A DNA stretch of 64,000 bases from assembly GCA_047967505.1 (NCBI GenBank), contig CM106539.1; one strand, given 5' to 3'. Position numbers and translations under genes: made by a program. Source of the DNA: Dipteris shenzhenensis. Lineage: Eukaryota; Polypodiophyta; Polypodiopsida; Gleicheniales. The notes under the pieces are model-generated. The model did not search any database and was not told where the DNA came from. It saw only the letters and a list, made by a program, of their open reading frames with translations. Below are positions 10,427 to 21,676 of the stretch, piece by piece; within the stretch, counting starts at the first letter, position 1, and each line of letters begins with the position of its first letter.

Positions 10427-10861
10427 ATGGATCTTTTTAAGGTAATCGATTCTGTCGAGCAAGCCATTAGCAGCCTCAAAGAATGGATTGCCGAGAACCA
10501 AGGAAAGAGAGAGGAGAGAAAGCAAAATCCAGCTCCATTAACCCAGTATGAGAAGGATGACTTTGCTTGTCAGAAGGGCTTAGAGAAGGAAGAGGAAAGA
10601 AAAATAAGTATGGCTACTACTGAAATAGATAAATTGCAGTCATATAGGAGAGAGTTGATAGACTTTCAAAGTGAGATATCTTCGCGTGTGGCTCGTTATG
10701 GAAGATTTTCCCCCGAGGAAGCGCAAGCCATTCGGAATAAACAAAGTGTTATGCAGGAGAAAATTCATCAATCCTTACTTCTCTTCTATAATTTTAACTA
10801 CATCGATGAGGATGAGATGAGCTCAGCTCTTGAATGGGTTGAATTTAGGCTAAGGACTTGA
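10427..10861 (+). CDS. Orphan 144-residue coiled-coil protein
   Basis: Starts MDLFKVIDSVEQAI in a good context (gccattATGG), just after a cttgcag acceptor, and ends at TGA 10859-10861. The composition is charged and helical: residues ~5-30 amphipathic, 30-75 Lys/Glu-rich, 75-125 with heptad-like leucines and aromatic residues. It has no signal peptide, membrane segment, zinc site or recognisable enzyme motif. Unlike most frames nearby it has ordinary amino-acid composition and no repeat. It sits downstream of the duplicated promoter and long leader. It could be a small host gene or the cargo of a non-autonomous element; function unknown. Confidence 0.5.
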   Translation: MDLFKVIDSVEQAISSLKEWIAENQGKREERKQNPAPLTQYEKDDFACQKGLEKEEERKISMATTEIDKLQSYRRELIDFQSEISSRVARYGRFSPEEAQAIRNKQSVMQEKIHQSLLLFYNFNYIDEDEMSSALEWVEFRLRT

Positions 10862-11402
10862 AAATAGAAAATTCATCAAATTAAATGGCTGTAGTCTTGA
10901 AAATAAATTTGCCTTCAGTGAGAGTCTTATTGTAACTTTTGGTGTAATTTGCCTTCCAATGAGAGTCTTATTGTAACTTTTGGTTTTTTTCAACACCTAA
11001 ATTATAAATATTGTGAGAGTTTGCTACTTCCACTTGTAACTTTTGAAAGTGTTTCCTAAACACTACTATAAATATAAAGAGAGTTTACAATTAATGGACC
11101 ACTCTTTTTTGTCTAACTTATCTCAGGCTTAACTTTTGAAGGTGTTTATTAACACCATTAAATATTAAGAGAGTTTACAACAACCTAATCTTATTTTTTC
11201 ATGTAACTTATCTAGACTGCGTTAAATTTTATAATTTTAGTTTCATGTCCTTAAAAAATATATAAAAAAATGCTTGTTTTTATGTTTTTATATGTGCTTT
11301 GAAGATTGGGTTTTTCTTAAATTTTATCTGAAAACTAGTCCAAAAGTATATGTAAAAATGAATTTGTACATTGACAAGTCCAAAATTAATGAAATAAGTG
11401 TT
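10862..11402. other. AT-rich 3' region with short direct repeats, up to the virus junction
   Basis: No gene. tgagagtcttattgtaacttttggt occurs twice (near 10918 and 10957), and (t)gagagtttac(a) recurs in the next 200 bp. The host-like sequence changes abruptly to pararetrovirus protease sequence at about 11403 (atttgtaaatataatgc). Confidence 0.55.
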
Positions 11403-13394
11403 ATTTGTAAATATAATGCTTTGCCTAGTTATTGCTGGGAGCCTCTTCCTGAAGTCAATCACATGCATGGATCCACCATGGGTGGGGGAGTTATTGCTTG
11501 CAAACGGTATGCCTCCAACATCTCCATTTCCTTAGCTGGGCATCCAACTGAAATCAATTTCTATCAATTGGAGTCACAGGGAATTGACCTGGTTATTGGC
11601 AACGACTTCCTCAATCGACATTTGCCTTTTGGTTTCTCGACTGAGACTATGGTTTTAACTATTAATCATGAGCTTGTGCAACTTCCTGCTCGTGTCAAGG
11701 TCACCCAAGTCCTGAGACCGTATGATGAAGATCTTGCCATTGTTAATCAGATGTCGCCCCATTGCCCAGTCCCTGATCAATACCGTGCCTCGCCAACGCC
11801 ATCCCCTCCACATATTCCTACTGAATTCAGTCCTCCTCCGGATGCGCAACCTCTACTCATTGATCAGGAACTACGAGATCTTGTGAAAGATCTTGTGGCC
11901 CAAGACACAGCCAAACAGCTTCGCCGCCAAACTCATACTCTCTTGCTGTGTAATACTCTTGCTGAAATGGAGCAACAATTACTTGACCATTGCAGTGGTG
12001 ATTCTCCACAAGCCTTCAAGCATGTACATCATCACAAGATTGGCTTGCCTATTAGAGAAGGAGCTAAACCTTATAAGGAGAGCCCTTATGGCTTTACTGC
12101 TGAAGACCGACAACTCTGCAATGAGGAAATTGCTACATTATTGCAACAGGGATTAATCAGGGAATCCACCTCAGCATGGGCAGCTGCTGCCTTTTATGTG
12201 AACAAACATTCAGAGCAAAAACGGGGTAAGAAGAGGTTGGTAATAAATTATAAACCTCTCAACAAGTGTCTGATTTCAATTTCTTACCCTCTGCCCAATA
12301 AGGAATACTTAATGCAACAAATCAGTGGAGCCACTATCTTCTCTAAGTTAGATCTAAAAGCCGGCTTCTGGCAGATAGGTCTCTTGCCTGCAGATCAGCA
12401 TAAAACAGGGTTTGTAGTTCCCCAAGGCTTTTACGAATGGAAAGTGCTCCCTTTTGGCCTTAAAACTGCACCAGTAGAATTCCAGCACTACATGGACTCT
12501 ATCTTTGCTCCCTACCATGAATTTTGCTTAGTGTATATTGATGACATCTTAATCTACAGCAAAAATCCTCATCTTCATCTTCAGCACCTCCAGGTTATCC
12601 ATGATCTGCTCCAACAGAAGGGCCTCGTTCTTTCTGCCTCCAAAATTCAAATTGGTAAAGCCTCCATTGATTTCTTGGGAGTACTAATTACTAATGGAAC
12701 AATTCAATTATAGGATCATGTGCTAAAAGCCCTTGCTGCTTTCCCTGCGGAGATTCGCGATCGCCATCAGCTTCAACGCTTTCTTGGGTGCTTGAATTAC
12801 ATATCTCCTTTCTATCAGCACCTGGCTCGAGATCGCTATCTTCTCCAACTCTGCCTCCGCAAGGATGGCCCACTCTGGGGTCCAGCCCAAACCACTGCGT
12901 TGGCAAATATCAAACAGCAACTCCAGTCGCTGCCTCCATTAGCCATACCCTCAGCTAATGCCAATCTCATCATTGAAACTGATGCATCTGCTGATGAGTT
13001 CTGGGGAGCTATCTTGCTCGAAAGCACTGAACCCCAACAGGAACGAATTTGTGCTTTCAGATCTGGTATTTTCCAAGGAGCAGAATGCAACTACCATTCG
13101 ATTGAGAAAGAAATCCTCGCTGTCAAAAAGGCCATCCAGAAATTGGAACTCTTTATTCTCAATAAGCCTTTTCTTGTGCGCACTGATAATCAGAATTTCC
13201 GAACCTTCTGCACGCGCAAGATTGACAAGCAGATTGGACGTGGCCGCCTTGCCAGATGGCAAGAGTTTTTCTCAATGTATGATTTCCAAGTCGAATGGAA
13301 AAAGGGCAGCACCAATATTCTCCCTGACATGCTTTCCAGAGAAGGTGCGCCCTACTGGGCCCAGCATCCCACTAAGTACTGCGCTCCACCCTAA
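11403..13394 (+). pseudogene. Copy A: protease (partial)-reverse transcriptase-RNase H
   Basis: 5'-truncated inside the protease, just after the active-site Asp-Thr-Gly would lie. RT motifs are present (LVINYKPLNK, FSKLDLKAGFWQI, YIDD near 12533), followed by RNase H with its acidic residues in IIETDAS, IEKEI and VRTDNQ. One in-frame TAG at 12711-12713 replaces a Gln codon, and an extra Ala codon follows TDAS. Otherwise the frame is open to TAA 13392-13394. Enzymatic role in the virus: polyprotein cleavage and copying RNA into DNA. The left boundary is a host junction. Confidence 0.88.
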
Positions 13395-13946
13395 CATTAG
13401 TACTTCCACTAACAAAAGTGTACAGTGAATAGACACTGTCTGGCATGCCAGATAAGACCTTCACTTTTTCCAAACCACTAACGCCCCCGGTTTGCAAAAG
13501 TAGCCCCCTGGATGGCACACAAGCACTGGTATTCTCTTGCCCACAAATGTATATAAAGGACCCAAGTCCATTCTCGGGCAGAGTCTGCCTAGAGTCCTCT
13601 TGTAAACATTTCTCTCCTCCTCGGCAATACAAGCTTGTAGTCTTCCAATCTTCAAGTCTCTTGCCTTTGTTCTGTTTTCCTTATGCCTTCGCTCGCCTCT
13701 GCACTTGAAGCTAAGAAATCGCCTATCCGGATCTTCTACTCTCTCATGTTCGCTTCCTCTCACTCCAACCCCACCTGTGAGTCTCGCCCTGAAACGCCGT
13801 ATCCTCGCTATCTCCTTCTCATTGTCGTATCATCTCCTCAGTTCCATTTCGCTATCCCTCTCGGTATCGTTATCGGGAATCGTTTTGTCTACCATATCTG
13901 AGCAAACGTGAGTATCGGCAAGCGTTTTGTCTTTTGGTATCAGAGC
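13395..13946 (+). promoter_or_regulatory. Copy A intergenic region: promoter, leader and PBS
   Basis: Contains the 14-bp palindrome tctggcatgccaga (13439-13452), TATATAAA (13550-13557), a ~350-nt pyrimidine-rich leader with a 72-codon upstream ORF (13683-13901), a donor-like cGTGAGT at 13909, and the PBS TGGTATCAGAGC (13935-13946). This order (promoter, leader with short ORF, PBS inside the leader, then the first gene) is the Caulimoviridae layout. The region ends a few bases after the PBS, where sequence inverts into copy B at about 13959. Confidence 0.8.
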
Positions 13947-13958
13947 CTCGTTATTGTT

Positions 13959-14494
13959 AAACGCTTGCCGATACTCATGTCTGCTTAGATATGGTAGACG
14001 AAACGATTACCGATAACGATACCGAGAGGGATAGCGAAATGGAACTGAGGAGATGATATGACAATGAGAAGGAGATAGCGAGGATACGGCGTTTCAGGGC
14101 GAGACTCACAGGTGGGGTTGGAGCGAGAGGAAGCGAACATGAGAGAGTAGAAGATCCGGATAGGCGATTTATTAGCTTCAAGTGCAGAGGCGAGCGAAGG
14201 CATAAGGAAAACAGAACAAAGACAAGAGACTTGAAGATTGGAAGACTACAAGCTTGTATTGCCGAGGAGGAGAGAAATGTTTACAAGAGGACTCTAGGCA
14301 GACTTTGCCCGAGAATGAAGGACTTGGGTCCTTTATATACAATTGTGGGCAAGAGAATACCAGTGCTTGTGTGCAATCCAGGGGGCTACTTTTGCAAACC
14401 GGGGGTGTTAGTGGTTTGGAAAAAGTGAAGGTCTTATCTGGCATGCCAGACAGTGTCTATTCACTGTACACTTTTGTTAGTGGAAGTACTAATG
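13959..14494 (-). promoter_or_regulatory. Copy B intergenic region (promoter and leader)
   Basis: Reverse complement of the copy A region, with TATATAAA at 14332-14339 on the minus strand. It abuts copy A's PBS-proximal end, forming the centre of a palindrome whose arms exceed 2 kb. The PBS itself is missing on this side: the leader is cut just after cttgccgatactc. Confidence 0.8.
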
Positions 14495-16011
14495 TTAGGG
14501 TGGAGCGCAGTACTTAGTGGGATGTTGGGCCCAATAGGGCGCACCTTCTCTGGAAAGCATATCGGGGAGAATATTGGTACTGCCCTTTTTCCATTCAACC
14601 TGAAAATCATACATAGCAAAGAATTCTTGCCATCTGGCAAGACGGCCGCGTCCAATCTGCTTATCAATCTTTCGAGTGCAGAAGGTACGAAAATTCTGAT
14701 TGTCTGTGCGTACAAGAAAAGGCTTATTCAGGATGAAGAGTTCCAATTTTTGGATTGCCTTTTTGACGGCCAAAATCTCTTTTTCGATTGAATGATAGTT
14801 GCGCTCGGCTCCTTGGAAAATACCAGATCGGAAAGCACAAATCCATTCTTGCTGTGGAGCTGTGCTTTCAAGTAAGATCGCACCCCAGAACTCATTAGAT
14901 GCATCGGTTTCAATGATGAGGTTAGCGTTGACAGAAGGGATAGCTAATGGCGGTAAAGACTGGAGGTGTTGTTTGATATTTGCCAGAGCAGTGGATTGGG
15001 CTGGACCCCAGACTGGACCATCCTTGCGTAGGCAGAGTTGAAGGAGATAGCGATCTCGGGCCAGGTGCTGATAGAAAGGGGCAATATAATTCAAGCACCC
15101 AAGAAAGCGTTGGAGTTGATGACGATCCCGGATCTCCGCAGGGAAAGCAGCAAGGGCTTTCAAAACATGGTCCTGTAGTTGAATTGCTCCATTAGTGATT
15201 AGAACCCCTAAGAAGTCAATAGATGCTTTACCAATTTGAATTTTGGAGGGAGAAAGAACCAGGCCCTTTTGTTGGAGGAGATCATGGATAACCTGGAGGT
15301 GCTACAAATGAAGATGAGGATTTCTGCTATAGATTAAGATGTCATCAATATAAACTAAGCAAAATGCATGATAGGGAGCAAAGATTGAATCCATGTAGCG
15401 CTGGAATTCCACTGGTGCAGTTTTCAGGCCAAAGGGAAGCACTGTCCATTCATAAAAGCCTTGGGGGACCACAAACCCAGTTTTGTACTGGTCCTCAGGC
15501 AAGAGGCCTATCTGCCAGAAGCCAGCTTTAAGATCTAACTTAGAAAATATCGTGGCTCCACTGATCTGTTGCATTAAATATTCCTTATTGGGCAGAGGGT
15601 AAGAAATGGGAATGAGACACTTATTGAGAGGTTTATAATTTATGACTAACCTCTTCTTACCCCTTTTTTGCTCCGAATGTTTGTTCACATAAAATGCACC
15701 AGCTGCCCAAGCAGATGTGGATTCCCTGATTAATCCCTGTTGTAATAAAGCAGCAATCTCCTCATTATAGAGTTGTCGATCTTCAGCAGTAAAACCATAA
15801 GGGCTTTCCTTATATGGTTTAGCACCTTCTTTAATGGGCAAGCCAATTCGATGATGATGTACATGTTTGAAGGCTTGTGGCGAATCACCGCTACAATGTT
15901 GGAGTAATTGTTGCTCCATCTCAGCAAGAGTATTACATAGCAAGAGAGTATGAGTCTGGTGGCGAAGCTGTTTGGCTGTATCCTGAGCCACAAGATCGTT
16001 GACGAGATCGT
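14495..16011 (-). pseudogene. Copy B: reverse transcriptase-RNase H
   Basis: Minus strand, open from about 15991 to the TAA at 14495-14497, except for one TAG at 15302-15304 in place of the Gln codon of HLHLQHLQ. RT and RNase H motifs are as in copy A. TDAS is followed by NEFWG where sister copies have DEFWG. At the 5' side it is fused at about 16012 to the movement-protein region, so capsid and protease are deleted; the joint falls at a short shared gccaaa/gcca. Confidence 0.85.
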
Positions 16012-16479
16012 TGCCAAAGACATCTTGAAGTTGGGATAAACAACAGTATATACAGGTTCTTTATTTAAAGAACCATGGACAAGACCAATCCTAGCGGCTT
16101 TAATAGACAGATGACGAGTATCAACCAGACTAACCATCCAGGTGGCGTTAATGCCAGACCGAAACAATGGTTCGATGGCTAACACAAAACAGCCATAGTG
16201 AATATATTGGTAACCAGATTGAGTGAAAGACTCGATCTTGGACTGGGAAAAGAGAGGGAGATAGATGCCCGTATTGCCTTCATCGGCAATATTAATACAC
16301 ACTTCGGATATCTTAATATGGCGAAGCGCCTTCTACTGAAACATCGAAAATTTATAGACCTCTTCCGGATCTATAATAGGGAGATTCCAAGAGTGCTTGG
16401 ACTCCGTAAGTTCAGTAGTAGTGGAGGCGGAGCGGGGAGAAAAGATGCGAGCAGAAAGGGCACGGAATAGTTTGGCCAT
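16012..16479 (-). pseudogene. Copy B: movement-protein-like N-terminal part
   Basis: ATG at 16477-16479 (MAKLFRALSARI...). The Tyr codon of FQYKAL is TAG near 16333, then the frame continues through LVDTRH and VVYPNFKMSLA to the deletion joint at about 16012, where it runs out of frame into RT sequence. The LVDxRH...G.VHGSL core resembles the 30K movement-protein superfamily, which opens plasmodesmata; this is an assignment by motif and position. Confidence 0.7.
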
Positions 16480-16626
16480 TGTGATAAGCAGGGCAAAGAT
16501 ACAGAGACTGGCTTCACACGTCACGCTAGTGCTCAACCGCAGAATGGCACCTCTGGCCTAGGGGGGGAGCGGCAGCGACAGGGTCCCAGACACTCTTCGA
16601 GTGAAACACAGAACAACAATAACAAG

Positions 16627-16638
16627 GCTCTGATACCA
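16627..16638 (-). promoter_or_regulatory. tRNA-Met primer-binding site, copy B/C junction
   Basis: gctctgatacca on the plus strand, i.e. TGGTATCAGAGC on the minus strand, 148 nt upstream of the copy B movement-protein ATG. It joins copy C (upstream on this strand) to copy B in head-to-tail order. Confidence 0.85.
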
Positions 16639-17453
16639 AAAGACAAAACGCTTGCCGATACTGACGTCTGCTTAGATATGGTAGACGAAACGATTACCGA
16701 TAACGATACCGAGAGGGATAGCGAAATGGAACTGAGGAGATGATATGACAATGAGAAGGAGATAGTGAGGATACGGTGTTTCAGGGCGAGACTCACAGGT
16801 GGGGTTGGAGCGAGAGGAAGCGAACATGAGAGAGTAGAAGATCCGGATAGGCGATTTCTTAGCTTCAAGTGCAGAGGCGAGCGAAGGCATAAGGAAAACA
16901 GACAAAACGCTTGCCGATACTCACGTCTGCTCAGATATGGTAGACGAAACGATTACCGATAACGATACCGAGAGGGATAGCGAAATGGAACTGAGGAGAT
17001 GATATGACAATGAGAAGGAGATAGCGAGGATACGGCGTTTCAGGGCGAGACTCACAGGTGGGGTTGGAGCGAGAGGAAGCGAACATGAGAGAGTTGAAGA
17101 TCCGGATAGGCGATTTCTTAGCTTCAAGTGCAGAGGCAAGGGAAGGCATAAGGAAAACAGAACAAAGACAAGAGACTTGAAGATTGGAAGACTACAAGCT
17201 TGTATTGCCGAGGAGGAGAGAAATGTTTACAAGAGGACTCTAGGCAGACTCTGCCTGAGAACTCTGCCTGAGAATGAAGGACTTGGGTCCTTTATATACA
17301 ATTGTGGGCAAGAGAATACCAGTGCTTGTGTGCAATCCAGGGGGCTACTTTTGCAAACCGGGGGCGTTAGTGGTTTGGAAAAAGTGAAGGTCTTATCTGG
17401 CATGCCAGACAGTGTCTATTCACTGTACACTTTTGTTAGTGGAAGTACTAATG
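16639..17453 (-). promoter_or_regulatory. Copy C intergenic region with a duplicated leader
   Basis: TATATAAA at 17291-17298 (minus). The leader segment holding the 72-codon ORF occurs twice in tandem: 16904-17150 and about 16645-16903, joined at ggaaaacagacaaaacgc. A 17-bp duplication (ctgcctgagaactctgcctgagaa) lies near 17247-17275. The result is a leader about 260 nt longer than in sister copies, ending at the PBS at 16627. Confidence 0.75.
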
Positions 17454-20400
17454 TTAGGGTGGAGCGCAGTACTTAGTGCTGGGCCCAGTAGGGCGCACCT
17501 TCTCTGGAAAGCATGTCAGGGAGAATATTGGTGCTGCCCTTTTTCCATTCGACTTGGAAATCATACATTGAGAAAAACTCTTGCCATCTGGCAAGGCGGC
17601 CACATCCAATCTGCTTGTCAATCTTGCGCGTGCAGAAGGTTCGGAAATTCTGATTATCAGTGCGCACAAGAAAAGGTTTATTGAGAATAAAGAGTTCCAA
17701 TTTCTGGATGGCCTTTTTGATAGCGAGGATTTCTTTCTCAATCGAATGGTAGTTGCGTTCTGCTCCTTGGAAAATACCAGATCTGAAAGCACAAATTCGT
17801 TCCTGTTGGGGTTCAGTGCTTTCGAGCAAGATAGCTCCCCAGAACTCATCAGATGCATCAGTTTCAATGATGAGATTGGCATTAGCTGAGGGTATGGCTA
17901 ATGGAGGCACCGACTGGAGTTGCTGTTTGATATTTGCCAACGCAGTGGTTTGGGCTGGACCCCAGAGTGGGCCATCCTTGCGGAGGCAGAGTTGGAGAAG
18001 ATAGCGATCTCGAGCCAGGTGCTGATAGAAAGGAGATATGTAATTCAAGCACCCAAGAAAGCATTGAAGCTGATGGTGATCGCGAATCTCCGCAGGGAAA
18101 GCAGCAAGGGCTTTTAGCACATGATCCTGTAATTGAATTGTTCCATTAGTAATTAGTACTCCCAAGAAATCAATGGAGGTTTTACCAATTTGAATTTTGG
18201 AGGGAGAAAGAACGAGGCCCTTCTGTTGGAGCAGATCATGGATAACCTGGAGGTGCTGAAGATGAAGATGAGGATTTTTGCTGTAGATTAAGATGTCATC
18301 AATATACACTAAGCAAAATTCATGGTAGGGAGCAAAGATAGAGTCCATGTAGCGCTGGAATTCTACTGGTGCAGTTTTAAGGCCAAAAGGGAGCACTCTC
18401 CATTCGTAAAAGCCTTGGGGAACTACAAACCCTGTTTTATGCTGATCAGTAGGCAAGAGACCTATCTGCCAGAAGCCGGCTTTTAGATCTAACTTAGAGA
18501 AGATAGTGGCTCCACTGATTTGTTGCATTAAGTATTCCTTATTGGGCAGAGGGTAAGAAATTGAAATCAGACACTTGTTGAGAGGTTTATAATTTATTAC
18601 CAACCTCTTCTTACCCCGTTTTTGCTCTGAATGTTTGTTCACATAAAAGGCAGCAAGCTGCCCATGCTGAGGTGGATTCCCTGATTAATCCCTGTTGCAA
18701 TAATGTAGCAATTTCCTCATTGCAGAGTTGTCGGTCTTCAGCAGTAAAGCCATAAGGGCTCTCCTTATAAGGTTTAGCTCCTTCTCTAATAGGCAAGCCA
18801 ATCTTGTGATGATGTACATGCTTGAAGGCTTGTGGAGAATCACCACTGCAATGGTCAAGTAATTGTTGCTCCATTTCAGCAAGAGTATTACACAGCAAGA
18901 GAGTATGAGTTTGGCGGCGAAGCTGTTTGGCTGTGTCTTGGGCCACAAGATCTTTCACAAGATCTCGTAGTTCCTGATTAGTGAGTAGAGGTTGCGCATC
19001 CGGAGGAGGACTGAATTCAGCAGGAATATGTGGAGGGGATGGCGTTGGTGAGGCACGGTATTGATCAGGGACTGGGCAATGGGGCGACATCTGATTAACA
19101 ATGGCAAGATCTTCATCATACGGTCTCAGGACTTGGGTGACCTTGACACGAGCAGGAAGTTGCACAAGCTCATGATTAATAGTTAAAACCATAGTCTCAG
19201 TCGAGAAACCAAAAGGCAAATGTCGATTGAGGAATTCGTTGCCAATAACCAGGTCAATTCCCTGTGACTCCAATTGATAGAAATTGATTTCAGTTGGATG
19301 CCCAGCTAAGGAAATGGAGATGTTGGAGGCATACCGTTTGCAAGCAATAACTCCCCCACCCATGGTGGATCCATGCATGTGATTGACTTCAAGAAGAGGC
19401 TCCCAGCAATAACTAGGCAAAGCATTATATTTACAAATATTAAATCTAGAACCTGTATCTACCACCAAAGCAACCAAGGAATAGGGAGTAACACCTGGTG
19501 GTCTGAGAAGGACAGTAATGAGCTAGGTTTTCATAGTATTTCTGACTGGAGAAGCAGGGGAAGTGAAGAAATCGTGACAGGAAAATGCAGCAGGAGGAAG
19601 ACCTACAGAACACTGGGTCAGATGAGTCGATACCTTCTGGTCAAGTGCATTCAAAGTCGAGGTTAACTGTGTACATTGTGCCAGAATGGTAGCTGTATGG
19701 GTTTTCAAAGTCACAATATGATCCTGAAGTTGATGAAACTGGTTAGTACAAGAAGAAGAGGGGGCAGTGGTAAGAGTGTGTACAGGAACTTGGGTAAACG
19801 GAAGAGGGAGATAATTATCAGGAGAATTATGGACAACATGAGGAGGTCGGAAAACAGAAGGTCCAGCAAAAGGGAGAGTAGTTTGTGGAGGAGGAACCAG
19901 GGAAGGAGGAAAAGGGAAAAAAGCAGGAGAGGGAATAGGTCGAGAAGGCCGTGGTGGCGGAGAAGGCGGGAGAGGAAAATCTGTTATGTCGACAGGCCTA
20001 TCAGAACCAGACTCAGAGTCGGAGCTTGCCAAGAGAGCAATAATATGCATTGGAGGCGTATTCATAAACAAACTGATCGCCGTATCCATAGGCAAGGCTA
20101 ATTGGCAAGTAAAGCACTCAGGAGTATCCGACTCTGAACATTCATATAAGGAGTCATCAGTGGCTCCTTGCGACACCACTTCCCAAGTATCTGGATCATT
20201 GACCAAACTGAAAAATCCCTTAAGCTGCTTCTGTTGAGAAGTCTTCGGTTGTTGTGGACAATCCTTTGCAAAATGGCCCTTCTTGCCACAAATGAAACAA
20301 CCGGAAGAAGAACCTAAAGCAGGACGATGCTTGCGAAGAAAGCGTTGGGGTCGGCGTTGATAGCGACAGCGCCAATGCAGCTTGCGGAGGCGCGGGAAAG

Positions 20401-21034
20401 AACTTGCTTTATCACAAGAGCACTGGGATTTCGTGAAAGAAGCTCGTCGGCGAGAAGCAGAGTGTCGTGCGAGATAGCCCGAGGAGGATGTAGAACAAAA
20501 ATCATGATGTCCTACAAACTGCTGACAAATAGATGGAGAAACCAGACTAATTTCCGTGATCTTGTTCTTGAGCGAATACTCTGTACACTGCTTGCGGATA
20601 TAAACCTGAACAAGCTGGAAAAGATTAGCAAATGTAAAATCAGCCACAGGTTTATGTACCTCAGTCGGCTGATTGTTGATATTGAGAATCTTTGTCTGGC
20701 CTTCAATGAGAGAGTTCACCGCTTCACCAAGTTTATGTGGAAGGCTAAAGAGATAGTGGCGCTTGGCGGAGACGTCAGCAAAAATGCCGGCCCGATAAAC
20801 CAATTGTTGGGCGTGAGCATTGTATTGGGCTAACTGAAAGAGATCATAGAGCTTCAGAGCAAAGAATTCATTTGAAGCCTGAGCGCGATCATCGGTGAAT
20901 GTGGGCAGGAACTGATTGGTGATGGCTGCAATCAAAGCATCAGGTGCATTTGCTTGTTGGTGTGCATCCTGACTGCTAAAAATCTGTTCCTTAGATTCCT
21001 CTGATAGGAATTCCCTCCAATTGGCAAGGATGCC
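17454..21034 (-). pseudogene. Copy C: capsid-zinc knuckle-protease-RT-RNase H
   Basis: Minus-strand polyprotein remnant truncated at its 5' end by an inversion at ~21034. The capsid region includes a CCHC knuckle CFICGKKGHFAKDC (20258-20299) and a Pro/Ser-rich acidic linker. Breaks: TAG for the Trp of KTWLI near 19521; an extra codon and G-to-R change beside the protease Asp-Thr-Gly (VVDTGSR); a one-base insertion near 18650 shifting frame at the RT start; and a 5-bp deletion near 17480 that truncates the last residues. RT-RNase H from 18642 to 17473 is otherwise open. Confidence 0.88.
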
Positions 21035-21186
21035 ACCAACAAGCAAATGCACCTGATGCTTTGATTGCAGCCATCACCAATCAGTTCCTGCCCACATTCA
21101 CCGATGATCGCGCTCAGGCTTCAAATGAATTCTTTGCTCTGAAGCTCTGTGATCTCTTTCAGTTAGCCCAATACAATGCTCACGCC
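21035..21186 (+). pseudogene. Inverted capsid fragment
   Basis: About 150 bp of capsid sequence (from the ANAPDALIAAITNQF region to LAQYNAHA) on the plus strand, directly opposite the same stretch of copy C on the minus strand around 20800-20960. It forms a short-spacer foldback. The left joint has a cca microhomology. Confidence 0.8.
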
Positions 21187-21676
21187 TTTTGGTATCGGAG
21201 GTTCCAAGAATGCTTGGACTCCGTAAGTTCAGTGGTAGTGGAGGCGGAGCGGGGAGAAGAGATGCGAGCAGACAAAGCACGGAAGAGCTTGGCCATCGTG
21301 ATAAACAGAACAACGTTACAGAAACTGGCTTCACACGTCACGCTAGTGCTCAACCACGGAAACGGCACCTCTGGCCTGAAGGGGGGAGCGGCAGCGACAG
21401 GGTCCCAGACACTCTTCGAGTGAAACACAACAACAATAACGAGGCTCTGATACCAAAAGACAAAACGCTTGCCGATACTCACGTCTGCTCAGATATGGTA
21501 GACGAAACGGGAAAGGCCAGGCACATAACCTTCTTCGTATGATCACCAGAACGGCGCCGGACAATGGCACGAGTTGGTGTGTCTTTTGGTATCAGAGCCT
21601 CGTTATTGTTGTTGTGTTTCACTCGAAGAGTGTTTGGGACCCTGTCGCTGCCGCTTCCCCCTTCAGGCCAGAGGTG
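21187..21676. other. Mosaic of short pararetrovirus fragments
   Basis: In order: ttttggtatc (a PBS piece, plus); movement-protein start, minus (ATG at 21294-21296) with its 5' leader and PBS 21444-21455; 50 bp of upstream leader, minus; about 75 bp from the middle of the movement-protein region, minus (21509-21583); PBS plus downstream leader, plus (PBS 21597-21608, to 21676); then copy D begins, minus. Five joints in under 500 bp. Confidence 0.8.

Noticed and set aside
13445-13708. 87-88 codon frame MPDKTFTFSKPL..., repeated in every viral copy
   Set aside because: It spans the TATA box and leader, so no single viral transcript would contain it. It is open only because the copies are nearly identical.
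13705-13911. Second leader frame MKLRNRLSGSSTLS..., open in many copies
   Set aside because: Overlaps the first-AUG leader ORF in another frame and starts at an internal AUG. Low divergence explains its openness.
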